Part shown: in pieces, positions 51,157 through 63,597 of the stretch
Layout of the letters: each line of letters begins with the position of its first letter
Position numbering within the stretch: position 1 is the stretch's first letter
Assembly (NCBI RefSeq): GCF_000002425.4
Contig: NC_037265.1
Location: forward strand, 3,412,503-3,476,502
Origin: Physcomitrium patens
Lineage: Eukaryota; Streptophyta; Bryopsida; Funariales; Funariaceae
Direction of reading: 5' to 3'
Length of the DNA stretch: 64,000 nt
Notes under the pieces: model-generated
Told to the model about the DNA's origin: nothing
Seen by the model: only the letters and a program-made list of their open reading frames with translations
Database searches by the model: none
Made by a program: the position numbers and the translations under genes

Positions 51157-53170
51157 TTATTTTAATAAACCTATTCATTGGTAGCCTTATTGTGAGCTAA
51201 AATAAACCTCTACTATTTAGAAGTTTATTTCAATTCGTAACAACTAAATTAATCGTGTAAATTAAAAAAATTATACTTATAAATTAAATTCAAATCAAAT
51301 CATTCTTATTCCTTTTGATTAATCCAAGTAATAAAGCCAAGGCTCAATTAACAATTCACACTTATACTTAGTAAGTCACTTGACAAACTACATGAAATAA
51401 AAAAAACCCTTTTTAATATGATTTCTATTTATTATTTATTTATTTTATTTATTATTTTAATTTAATTCTTATTTAATTAAAATTCATTTATTGACAAAAA
51501 CTGATTGACAAAAATCCGAGAGCAAATCAACATTCTACTCAACAACAAAACTTTTAACTATCTTTTGATTTTTAAAAATTTGAAGGCCTTGTTTATACTA
51601 ACAAGGAGAGAGGTAGAAAACTTACAAATAATGAAGACTAAGTTGCAATTCTCACATAATAAGTCCAAGCAAGATTATTCACCAAAAGCTAACTTGACAT
51701 TTTTACACACCATTAGAAGTACCATCTCTTGGCAAATGCACCATTTACATGAGTGTAAATTTCACTCCTCAATCCCAACTATAAGATGGCATCAATTAAG
51801 AGTTGCTTGTAATTGGTGGTGTGAAGTGATGTAAGCAATTGGCAAAAACTAAGAGGAACAACCACAATACAAGTGAAAGAAATTAAATCAAGTAATTACA
51901 ATACCAAAAGTTAAGTCACAATCTGTTCATTGGATAAAAATAAAAGTAAAAAATACAAATTATATTTTTAGATAGATAATTTTTTTATCTTTCCAATGAC
52001 ATAAAAATCGTATAATTTTAAGTTACTATAAGTAAATTATGATAGATTAAAGAAAGAATGTAAATATTAAAAAAATTAAGTGAATAATTTTTATCTCAAG
52101 GGTAACTTGCTTAAGAAATAAAAAATTTGAGCATCACCAAGGCTCACAAGTAGTATATATTGGTTGTCTAGAGAGGCCTTGAGGCCTTAGTCTTATCTTC
52201 CTACCTATATCCAAGGTGCTACAACCAACATGGGAATTGTGCACCTTTCTTCCTTCAAGGACTATACTAACTTCTAGTCCTTCTATTTTCTATTAGTAAA
52301 GCTACATTTTTTGTATTTTTGACTACACCATGGTGTTCAAAAATACCCAATTAACCTAGAAACCTTATATAGTCTTCAAATCTTATTTCATTTCTTCATA
52401 ATAGCTCTCAAGGTGGTAAAACTCAATTTTACCAAGGTCTTGAAATTTTCTCTAAAAATTTATAAAAAAATCTAAATAAATTCTAAATAAATCCTATAAT
52501 ATTTCTATAATATTATTATCAATATAAAGCTTTGTTTTTCTATCTTGGTGATTTTTTATAGTGATAAAATGAATTTTAATCTACTAAAAATCCTATTATC
52601 TATATAATTAATTAAAAAGATATGAAGTATTTTTTCATGCTTCTTCCAACTACTAACTAATCATTGATAGGATTTTATAAAATCCTATATTCTTTCATGT
52701 GATATAGTAATACATGTAGATAGGAAGCCAATAAAGACATTGGTCTCAATAATTAACTCTTAATACTTAACAATAAAAAAAAATACTAAACTAACTAAGA
52801 TAATTGCCACTAAGACTTACTAAGACTCCATTTTTATAACTTTCTTTCTAATAAGATGTTTGCAATTTGTAAATACTTCTAAATTATAATAAATACTTGA
52901 AAAATCAAAAAGACTCTCTAATCTTAACATTTGTGTAATTAAATGACTTAAAACTATATTTTTAATTAATCCACCAATTTTGATCAATTTGTGGGACTCA
53001 CAGCAAGGAGGTGAATTTTATTTTGATTTCTAATAGCCTGGGCCTTGAATATCCAACAACAATCCATCACTACCAGGCTACAAAAACAAAAGGTGGAATA
53101 ATCAAAAAGAAAAAAGTAGAACGAAGGGGAATCCAATAAAACAACCTCTACATAAAAAATCACAATCCAA
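48600..53170. other. AT-rich desert with repeats
   Basis: Very AT-rich; no gene seen. TA runs at about 49718-49741, 49999-50031 and 51121-51151. It contains one copy of a dispersed repeat (51742-52420) and a diverged copy of the 41.2-kb repeat (49105-49310). Confidence 0.65.
51742..52420 (+). repeat. Dispersed repeat, copy 1
   Basis: Matches 63290-64000 in the same orientation along its length, with many substitutions and small gaps. Shared anchors include aagatggcatcaattaagag, ttgcttgtaat, aggctcacaagtagt and gtcttatcttcct. It has no coding capacity. It is probably part of a transposable element such as an LTR; the ends were not resolved. Confidence 0.7.
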
Positions 53171-54215
53171 TCATTTCTTAACTCAACCTAGGCAGATGTT
53201 TAAGTTCCTCTTTAACTAAGCGCTATTGACACTGCATTTGTCCAAACCAGCAACACTCATCACTAAACCTCCGATATAGTAGTAACCAATACCACCATGC
53301 CACCGTTTTGTGCAGACTGCAATCCCTGCATTGTTGGCAACTGCAATAGACCAGTCTGAACAAAGTCCAGGGCCATTGAAGCTTACCGCATAACTCCGTT
53401 GTTGCCTTGTATGCCAACGTCGTTGAATCTAGAATAAGATCGCCATTCCTATTGCCGCTAAACTAAACTTGTAGCATCAAGGAACAATTGAATTTCAATA
53501 TTGTTTCGCGGTGCCATAATGCTACCAATAACAACAAGAGGGAGCGCAACAATTCTCTTGCCACACAATACGGAACTAAAATGAAATAAAAAGCCACCAT
53601 GACTTGAGCCACCCCAACTCCTCGACCAGATCGGCACATTGTCACTACAATCCGCAAGGCCTTGCTGCAGCCGCAGCATGCACCTGTCAATTTCAACAAC
53701 CATAGACTCTACCTAACGCAGAGTTGTCAAATCGCACATAATGCCAACCTTCGACAGCTCGTTCCCCGTTGATCTTCAACGGCTAGAATAAAACCGATAT
53801 CAACCCAGTCCACTAAAATAAAAAAAAATAAAAATAATACAAAAGTCAACCACTGTGGCTGCATCAATGAGCTCCGCAATGCACCTTCAGCCGCCATGCC
53901 GTTGTAACGGAAGCACAGAACAGCTTCCGCTGCTCCGCTTGGGCATGCCAAGTTGTCAATAAAACACAGACAAGAGTCAAACCGGAGGAAAAAAACAAGA
54001 AAAACAACAGGGCAAAGCTGTGCAGCATTGCAGCACTCCAACCGAGCACAAAACAAAAAAGGAGAGGGAAAAATATTGCACTGCAGTACCTATATCACAT
54101 GAAAGAACGGAATTTCTTTTTGGAGTGCCTCCAATTCATGAAGACGTGAAGAAACAGGAGAGTGTGGGATCCGGCGGCCGGACCCTATCGACAAGGAGGT
54201 TGCCACCATTCAGAA
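53171..54215. other. GC-balanced island in AT-rich DNA, no recognised gene
   Basis: Composition shifts sharply from AT-rich to balanced for about 1 kb. Minus-strand frames (53223-53417, 53458-53703, 53727-54056) are open but show no domain or splice pattern I can support. It may be a captured or decayed gene fragment. Confidence 0.35.
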
Positions 54216-54432
54216 GCAGCCTCTTTTTTCTTTTCTTTTGTCTTACTTTCTTTCTCTTCTTCTCTTTCTTTTTCATCTTTTTTCGTTTTTTCCTTCTCCT
54301 ATATTTTCTGATTTTTTCTTTTCTTCTCTATCTTCTTCTAATTTTACTTTTCTCTCTCTACTCTCTCCTACCTTTTACTTACCTTTTTTTTTTTTTTTTT
54401 TTTTTGGTTTTTTTTTTAAATTCTTTTATAAT
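54216..54432 (+). repeat. Polypyrimidine tract with T22
   Basis: About 200 bp almost wholly C and T (ttcttttctt-type words), including a run of 22 T at 54384-54405. The long Phe/Leu/Ser open frame across it is a by-product of the composition. Confidence 0.85.
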
Positions 54433-55327
54433 TGACTGGATCCGATTTATATTTAGCTCTTAGACCAAGTGATCTTTTAATGACAAAATCTATTATAAAA
54501 AACCTCATAAATTTCTATCAGCTAAATTAGAGAGAAGGTATGTAATTTAAAATCCTTTCTCAAGGATAATACTACAAGAGATCCATTCTTGCAACTAACA
54601 TTCTATTTTATTTTTCATTTTCTATTTATCTCAAAATTACTACACTAACTCACAAAATCTATGATTTTAAGTACAATGAGTATATTATTTGTACTAAAGA
54701 CTTAAGTGGGTCAATTAAGTGACTCACACTTACAAATATGGTTCAATTTCTTGATCATTATTTATGAAAAAAGAAAATATTCTTAATAAAATACTCTTAA
54801 TAATTTTTTACTTGATTAGTAGATATTTTTATGAATAGGTTTTTCATTATTATATACAAAATTATCTAATTTAAACAAATATTTTGTATGCTCGCTATGC
54901 ACAACATCTTTTGGTTAAGAACAAAACTTTGGACTTATAGGAGTAGAGGCCAAAGAAGCCTTGGCTAGAGCTAGAAGAGGGGTACAACAATGGAATAGAG
55001 AAAGAGAATTGAAGACTACAAAAAATAATAAAACTTTATGTCAACCTAAATAGTCTCATGCATAGGTGGTTAGAATCAATCTTGATAGTATTTGAGTGCC
55101 ACTATAGCTAATTGGTTCTCTAACTCTCTAAGAAATAAAATTTATAATAATCAATATTTTTCTTCTAAAGATTAGAACAAAGGATGCTAACAAATAAAAT
55201 TTCGCTTTGTTATGACACTTAAAAAATCTTCAACAATTTTTAATTATCACAATGATGTAGTATGAAGCTAAAAGACTAAGATGCTAAACAAAATAAAATC
55301 CAAAAGTCAAATTTATCTTCTATTAGA

Positions 55328-55370
<43 letters not shown>

Positions 55371-55830
55371 AAAAGGACCACCATGATAATACAATTCATA
55401 CCATTTAACTCACCATAAACTATTAAAAACCAAAGATGGATCTTGGATATTGTAGAAAACATTTGATTTGTTCGCCGAGATATTTATAACATATTCCACA
55501 ACATTTTACAAGAATACAAATAGAACAACAAAAAAATGGATGAACGCTTAGTCATAAAATATCTAAGATTTTTAGTTCTAAAACTGATGCAAAAGTTTGG
55601 CGGGCCAGATTGTGAAGCTTCGCATCTCTAAAAAGTTCGAATCGATGCAAGTGTAAAAGCAGCTGAAGCGGGATCCACAACTGTGGTACCGAGATTCAAT
55701 ATTGAATGGACCTCTGAACATACATTCATAAAATGCTTATGTACAAAAGATGAAAGTCTCATTATCGCATCACTTTATTATTAGAAAACTTCGTCATTTT
55801 CATACTCACATTAGCGTATTGATGGGTCAG
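54433..55830. other. AT-rich intergenic DNA
   Basis: No gene seen. A (TA)n run with a tgta interruption lies at about 55327-55372. Confidence 0.6.
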
Positions 55831-57159
55831 AAATTAGCTATGGCGAAGTCCCCGGTCCAGCTCTGGCGCGTGTGGCGGGCCTGGTTGTGAGGATTCGCAT
55901 CCGCCACGCTCGTCGTCGCGGGCATCTTCGCCGCCGTCGAGACGAAGCTGGACTCACAGGCTCAGTGACGACGGCGACCGCGAGCGAGCGAGGTAGCGGA
56001 GCTTTGTCCTTCCGACTCGCCGGATTCAGGTTTTACATCCCGCGCCTCTGCGGCCACTGCTTCACTTGCACTGGACTGGACCCAAAGTTTTGCATCGAAG
56101 CTCATCGCTACGCATGCTCTGTAGCAACCACGGATCGCCTCGCTGATCGGGCGTCTTGTCTCGTCGCGTCGACTTTAGGGTGGTTTCTTTGCGATGGAGT
56201 TGATGTTCTAGAGCTCTTGGTAATATATTGCTGTGGGTTTCATCATGGTTGTACTTGTTCAGTCCCGTGATTCGACGTTTAGTGTCCTGCTTCTCCTGGT
56301 CGCACTGGACTAGCTCCACCAGCGTTCATGCTCTATAATTTGGCCCTGGATTCAGGTAGTTGTGTCATGAGGTCTGGTGATTGATGTAAGTCGATGCGTG
56401 GTCGGGGCGACGTAGAATGCGGTTTTGTTTTGGGAGGGTTGGATTTCGTTACAATGATCGGGGTTGGTAAGGGGAGGATGTAGTCTCTGTATTGCATTTT
56501 GTGAAGGAGTCAGAGAAGCGTGGAAGTGGTTTCCTTTGGCAATTAGCTGTGGGTAACAGTGATGGTTTCAGCTAGATGATTCTGAGAAGCAATGGATTTA
56601 AGGGAGAGTGTTCGCAGAGATTACGCCTCGACATTGAGCATTTGGCTGGAGTCACCAAATGGAAGCTGGCTAAGGTTAGGAGCATCGAATGGTGGACAAG
56701 AGTGCCATAGAGTAGATTGTAGCACCCTTTAGTTGGGAATAATATCACTGGTCGAAATACTATGAGCATTGTTGGAACACATGTTATTGAAAGCTGTTTC
56801 AAATCTCGTTCAAAGGTCGTAAATCGCATGTAGTATCCACTTTGAATCACGTTTAAGGTTTTGACAGACGTAATGTTGATTCAAACGTGTTTTGGATCAC
56901 ATGCAAAGCTTGTACTGAGATAAATTATCGACATGCGTCGCATTGCATCTACATCTATGAGAGATAAGCGGCCTTAACGTCTACGCGGCTAGGAGAGAAA
57001 TTGCTTTGGAACCTGGTGGCAATCCAGTCCTGTTCTTAATTGTGCTTCTAACTGGCGGTACAAGATAGGTCTGTCTCGAGTCTCATCGTTTTTTATTTGT
57101 TCACTTTTACCCGCTCTGGTGACACTTTCGACGCTTGCCTAGACTTGCCTTGAGAAGCC
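55831..57159 (+). promoter_or_regulatory. GC-rich 5' region of the desaturase gene
   Basis: A CpG-rich block (about 55840-56030, with words such as cgtcgtcgcgggc) lies 1.1-1.3 kb upstream of the desaturase ATG and fits a promoter or first non-coding exon. The frame at 55872-56270 is Arg-rich because of the composition and matches no family. No TATA box or start site can be fixed. Confidence 0.4.
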
Positions 57160-58633
57160 ATGGGGCTGCCCCAATTGCGAGTTGCTACAGCACCAACACC
57201 ATCCTTCTGTGTAAGTCGGAGGTTTGAAGAGGGCAAGAAGTCACTAAACTTTGTCTCAAGCGAGAAGAGATGGAAGCCGCTCCAGGTCGAAATGACCACC
57301 TCCCCGCCCAGGTGACCACTGCCTCCCTTAACAGATGATCACATTCTTCGTCTCGCAGAATGATCCTCCATTGCAGAATTTAATGTGCCATTTTGACCCA
57401 GTATAGTTTCTGGCGGCAGGGAGAGGCATCCGAGTACTGGAATTTGCGATCCCCTCCGTGAGGCAACGTCACCGTATCAACACTGGAATCGACAGCCGGA
57501 GCACATCCCGGTGGAGAAACTGGAGGTCATAGCTTCTCTAAACAATTGGGCTCAAGAGAACCTTCTCCCCATGTTGAAACCCATGTTGAAGTCATGGCAA
57601 CCTCAGGATTTTCTCCCCGACTCTTCATCGGATAGTTTCTTCGAGGAAATTCTGGAGCTGCGGTCTCGTGCCAAAGAGCTCCCAGATGATTACTTGGTGT
57701 GCTTGGTCGGTGACATGGTTACTGAAGAAGCTCTTCCCACGTACCAGACGATGTTAAACACTTTCGAAGGCGTAAGGGATAAGACTGGGTGCAGCCCAAC
57801 GCCATGGGGGGTGTGGATTCGAGCATGGACAGCAGAGGAGAATCGCCATGGAGATTTGTTAAATCGGCATCTCCACCTTTCCGGAAGAGTGGACATGCGA
57901 ATGGTAGAACGAACAATCCAGTACTTGATCGGAGCAGGCATGGTATGTCTATCACCAACTCCTTGATAGAATTGAAAGGACAGAGAGTTCTGCTTCCCTC
58001 TATCCGTGCTAAGCAGATTACCAATCGTGTATTTGACGATGGTCCTTTGTTGTTAATTTCCAGGAGCCTCACATTGATCTGATTCTTTACAATGGATTCA
58101 TCTACACATCATTCCAAGAACGTGCAACGTTCATATCTCACGGAAACACAGCTCGACATGCCAAATTGTTTGACGAGCACAAACTGGCCACAATCTGTGG
58201 CATCATTGCCTCGGATGAGAAGAGGCACGAGATCGCATACAGCCGCATTGTTGGCAAGCTGTTTGAACTGGATCCAAACGGTGCAATGTTACCGTTCCTG
58301 GAGATGATGAAGAAGAAGATCACCATGCCTGCGCATCTCATGCACGATGGAGAGAACGACAGCCTCTTCGATGACTATGCAGCAGTTGCCCAGCGATGTG
58401 GAGTGTACACATCGGTGGACTACGCCAGGATCATAGATCATTTAATTTCCTACTGGAATTTGGGTACCTTGACAGGACTGTCAAGTGATGCTCAGAAAGC
58501 GCAAGATTTCTTGTGTAGGCTGCCAGCTCGCATCCACAGGCTTGCGGAACGATCTCTCAATCGAGCTAGAAGCGAGATTCCACCGAGGAGGACATTCAGT
58601 TGGATCCACAACAAAGAGGTCGATTTACTATGA
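57160..58633 (+). CDS. FAB2-like (SAD): Stearoyl-[acyl-carrier-protein] 9-desaturase, plastid
   Basis: Soluble di-iron acyl-ACP desaturase, which places the first double bond in 18:0-ACP (or 16:0-ACP) in the plastid stroma using ferredoxin and oxygen. Exons 57160-57311, 57420-57942 and 58064-58633 give 414 residues, slightly longer than the usual ~400. The first exon encodes a Ser/Thr/Arg/Lys-rich, acid-poor start typical of a plastid transit peptide. Mature-enzyme blocks follow: [27 protein letters not shown], the iron-ligand motifs EENRH (from residue ~190) and DEKRH (~276), and [20 protein letters not shown] between them. All usual iron ligands are visible. Phe (~166) stands where the castor enzyme has Leu118, and the loop before GFIYTS differs from the family norm, so chain-length preference may be unusual. 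Confidence 0.93.
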
Positions 58634-60270
58634 GCTGACCAATGTTGAGGTCCCCACATTGTTCTGAATTGTCGCCAGTCTGATTCCCCAACATCTTGAC
58701 TTGCATCAGCCATCTGCTTTCTCCAAGTGGTATCGGAACTAATTTGACGCAGCAATAAATTATCAACAAGTATGCTCGAAATACTTTCATGTAAAGCTCT
58801 GTGTATATGTAATCTACCGCTGGATTCATATGCAGAACTTTGTTAGCATCGTAGTGAATGCTAACTTTGGGAGTTGCTTCATGTCAACATCTTATTAACC
58901 CCTCTAACCGCGTCATCCAGTGAAATGAGTGAGCTCAGATTATCCATCTGCTCTACACTGATCCCCACCATCACACGAACCAAGTTATATGCAGTATTAT
59001 TTAGGGATAGGTTTTTCTCCCAATCGTATTCAGCGTTTTCGGGAAAGTTCCAAAGTGACATTGGCTGCACCTTTGAGATGGCCAACGCATGTGGTGTTGC
59101 AATATTTTGATCCATCAACGACGAGCTTTTTGACATTCATATTGAAATCTTACTCTGATAGTTGGTATGAGTCGTGGATTGTGCTCATGCCCTTTCTGGA
59201 GCGTGTGCCAGGCGCAATCAAAACTCTTCTCTTATGGTTCAATATATCCAAGAGGATTGCAACAACTGTGTGTGATATCACAACAAATCTGTACTCACAC
59301 GGCAAACTTCATAGCAACGGCCAATGTTCAGTTCTGTATGTCTGGCTTGTTTCGGGGAGAAGCTTCAGACATACTCTGAGCAGAAATTGAATTATGCAAT
59401 GGGTGGTAAAGCGAATAAATATACCTGTTCTTTTGCGAACGTGAATAGATCCACCGAAGCCTGCAAAAGTGGAAGCCTTGGGCCCTTCTTCAATGAGCTT
59501 TGCAAGCCTCTGTAATGTATGTGGTAAACCAAGTATATATTACCATTTGAGTTTTTTGCTTTGAGAGTATTATGTTAAAGTGATGGGTTCTAAATAGTTA
59601 TCAAGAAGGTGGAAATTGATTGTTGTACCAATTTTTACTTTATTTTATTTAATTTTATTACAACAATAATACTGGAATAAAAAAAAATGCCATCTGTCTC
59701 TCGGAAAATGGACTACATACAATATGGATGAAACCCATGGGATATGGCCCTTGGTATCAAACTTAGATTTTGAATCTTTCTCTACTTTTCTCACTTATTG
59801 AGTCACTCGACTTATACAACAATTTTTTTTAACAATTTAGAATAAATTTGCAAATAAATAGATATATGCATTAACAACAAACGTAGCACATTCTGTTCGA
59901 CATTCAAACCTAAGTAGCATTCTAACTCACACTGATATTTGATTTGGTGCACCTAACATTAAAACCCAATGAGGCACACACCTCAATATATTAGATGCTG
60001 ATGTGACGTGTATTCATTTCAAGATTTAGGAATCAAAATCTATGATTTAAGGTAAAGATATAGAATTTGAGAAAATATGATTTATGATTTAGATTAAAGA
60101 ATATAACATACAAACACATAACTACCACACCAAGGTAAAAACCATAGGATTATAATTGTAGGGTGTAGTGTGAAGGACATAAAATATATGGTTCAGATCT
60201 TTGGCTTCAGGTTTTAGGGTGCATATTTGAAGGCATAAAATTTTCAGTTGGGTCTGGTTTACGGCAACAG
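58634..60270. other. 3' flank of desaturase; unresolved coding-like pieces
   Basis: The first ~200 bp should be the desaturase 3' UTR. On the minus strand, 58879-59136 reads KVQPMSLWNFPENAEYDWEK and on to a stop, and 59470-59515 reads QRLAKLIEEGPKAS. Both look protein-like, but a spliced model could not be closed. The part after 59.55 kb is AT-rich without features. Confidence 0.35.
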
Positions 60271-60578
60271 GTGGAAACATACTTCGGGGACTCTTGTGTC
60301 TTGATGGTGTCTCAGATCACTTGCCAACTGCTCCAGATCCCATTGCTACCGGCAATTTTCAGGATGATTCGCATTCCGTCGGAGAAAAATCTTCTTCAAC
60401 TGACACGATAAAAGTCGTTCTGCCTTGGTGTGGTGCCTACAGGCGTCATGAATGGCCATCTGGTGCCCATAATATCTCCATGGGAGCTTGTGGCAGTGCA
60501 ATGATAGGTTCTCAGGCTGTCTGTCGGGTAAACTCAGATCAAAGCTTTGCAGAAAGCGGTTGGCGAAAATCATGGTAT

Positions 60579-60614
<36 letters not shown>

Positions 60615-60791
60615 TTATTACTGAAACGGTTTTGTGAACGTCTTTGAGGATTTTGAGTATGCAAGGAGCTCTTCGAAGGAAAAGTTTCTGAATTCATTTC
60701 CTGCCTTTTTGTTTTTGTTTTTTCTCCTACTTGCGTTGTGTGCAGGAACCCCGGAAAGATGTCCAGGTGCGGCAGCTGCACAGGTTCGTAA
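60271..60791 (+). CDS. Candidate 3' end of an unrecognised two-exon gene
   Basis: Exon 60271-60574 (3' splice site caacag before it) and exon 60746-60791 join in phase and end at TAA. The text reads RGLLCLDGVSDHLPTAPDP, then VVLPWCGAYRRHEWPSG, then SMGACGSAMIGS, and closes MSRCGSCTGS. The 171-bp intron has a TA-repeat, a pyrimidine-rich 3' end and tgtgcag, all typical of plant introns. There is no upstream start in the first exon, so earlier exons must lie in or beyond the AT-rich DNA to the left. Five or six cysteines occur in ~110 residues. Function unknown. Confidence 0.4.
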
Positions 60792-60799
60792 CTAGGGCG

Positions 60800-61021
60800 A
60801 CACCGCGATCGAAGTGCACATGCTTGCGGGGCTTTCTAAGATGACTAACCAGAAGGTAACGATGAATGGTGCATGAAAAAGATGTAAAATAATATCTTGT
60901 ACAAATAGTAAATTGGAGGTCTTTTTGGATGTTATGTAGGGTTTTTTGTTACTAAACAATTTTTTTGATTTTGGCCAATGAGAAGACTTCTTTATGTCTT
61001 TGTCTTATTACTAAGCTTCTT

Positions 61022-61052
<31 letters not shown>

Positions 61053-61136
61053 CATGGAGGCTTTTGTAGGTGAGAATAATGATAAAATGGAAAGATTCAA
61101 TTAAAAAGATATTAATGAATAAACATAAAAAATAAA

Positions 61137-61183
<47 letters not shown>

Positions 61184-63289
61184 AAAAATTGTAGTAATAT
61201 AAAGAAGTTTGAAATGAGTAAATAATAATTTTTATAAATATTTATAAAGTGTATTATAATTTAAAAACATGCATTAAGATATAGTTGCATATAATTGATA
61301 ATAGTTAAATTATGAGGTTTAAAAGTTTTTTCTTGTATTTAGAAATAGTTAAATTTAAGATTTTTTAGTGTTTATTGCAAATACAGCTTTTGTTAAAATT
61401 TGATATTTTTGTATGTACTTTCTTGTGTTATCTATGTGAGTTTTTTATAATATTGTCTTAATAAATTTAAGATTTACACAAACTTAAATTTAAAGATATT
61501 TAAAAAAAATATTAATATTTATCTAAACATTTACTTTATTAAAATAATTTCACATACTTATTTTCTGGTTTTAAAGTTCAAAATTTTGGATATATTTAGA
61601 AATATATATTATAGAATTAGTTTTATTTAATTTTTAAAAATGAATATTTATTATCAAAAAAACTCATGCACATGAATGTTTTGTAATTCAAAAAAAATAA
61701 AATTTAAAACTTTTGGTATATTTTTACTTTATTATAATGATATCTAAGTATGCTTATTTCATTGGACATTTAAAATCTTATTAAACATGTTAATAATTAG
61801 TTATATATATTTTATTAAAAATAAATATTTGAATAAAAAATACCATTAAATGTATTTTAAAGTCATTATGAATAATAAAGATGATTTAGAAGGCTTTTTC
61901 TTTTTTTCTTCTTTTCCTTTCTATTCTATATAATCTCTCTAAAATTTATGGCTATATTAAAATCCTTGTTAAGAATATTAAAATAATAATAATAATTTTT
62001 ATATGGTAATTTAATTATATTAAGGTAATTAAATAATAATTAATTTAAAATATATTTAATCTAATATATTATTGAATCGTAGTAATTATATTTATAGAAC
62101 ATGTCTTAAATGAAAGAAAATATATAAGAACCACCAATATTTTATAAATACAAATTTTACCATTAGAATATAAGATTTTTATTTATTTATTTATTTTAAT
62201 TAGTAACATTAAGTCTTTGAGATTTTATTGATAATTTCAAGGATTTTCTACTAAAAGATATATTTCTAAAAAAAGTATAAAACATAATTAGATTTTGGAA
62301 TAACTACTTTTTATCTTCAATAATAGCAACTTTGTACACATTTTTTTTCATACTAAGAACCAAAAAATTAAGATAAAAATTTATAATTTCTTTAAAAATA
62401 AGAGTATCTATAATATATTTTTTATACAATATAATATTTTTACATCCACAATAAAAGAATGTAAACAAATGATTCTATAAATAAATATTATAAAGGTCTT
62501 TAAAAGCCAAGTTTTTATTATAAATAAGATAATTATTTCAGATGTAATAATGTAATTAATAATAAATTTATAGATTTTGATGATAGTTTGATTATATCTT
62601 TAGAAACTATCTATATTAAAACCTAAATTTTTATTATGTAATGTTAAAACAAAGCCACAAAAGCATCAAGCATAATATAAAAAGTCTCAAATTAATAATT
62701 TAATTTTATTTCATATTAATTTATTTTAAATAAATATTTTAATATTAAAAATTATCTAATTATTAAATAAAATATTATATTAATAGAAATTATTTTAAGA
62801 TGAAGAAATTAAAAGATAAGTTTAAAGGTAACAACTATGGATTCATGGATTGTAATCTTTTTATCTACGATAGAAAAATAAATTATATATTTAGATATTA
62901 TTAAGTATAATATATCATTAAAATATATATATTTTTAATATTTATAAATATATTATATTAATAAAAAATTAATAAAAAATTAACATATTTAAAACCATTT
63001 AAACAAAATTTATATTTGTAGAGATTTTTATAAGAAATAAATAATAGAGGATTAAATTTAAAGATGCTTTCTTGTTAAAGTAAGAATAAGATACTATTAT
63101 CTTAAGCAAGTTGCTAATAATCAAAGGGTAGTAAAAGAGTGAAGGTAAGTTATTATTATGGTGGCTAAGGTTTTAAGTGGCAACTAAATTAATAGGGATC
63201 TAAGATTTAATCGGATGAAGCAAAGATAGATGAAGATGATTATAGATGAAGTTTAATTACAATAAATATAAACTTCTTCTATAAGTAAA
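60800..63289. other. AT-rich desert
   Basis: No gene seen. TA runs at about 61028-61054 and 61141-61172. Nearly all remaining sequence is A/T-rich with short, random frames. Confidence 0.65.
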
Positions 63290-63528
63290 GGATTGTGAGT
63301 GTAAAATTCACTCTTTAATTGAATTACAAGATGGCATCAATTAAGAGTTGCTTGTAATGGGTGGTGTGAAGTGAAAGTAGCAAGAATTAGAACAAGAGCA
63401 AAAGAAGCAAAACACAAAACAAGTAGAATAAGTGCAATCAAACAATTGTACACTACAAAACTAATCATAATCTATTCACTAAGTTTTTATCCAATAAAAA
63501 ATAAAAAATAAAAATAAAAATATATTTT

Positions 63529-63597
<69 letters not shown>

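Noticed and set aside
54020-54463. Hydrophobic Phe/Leu-rich frame resembling a membrane protein
   Set aside because: It is the product of a polypyrimidine and poly(T) tract.
55872-56270. 132-codon Arg-rich plus-strand frame
   Set aside because: Composition follows local CpG richness; no domain, and it sits where a promoter or untranslated exon is expected.
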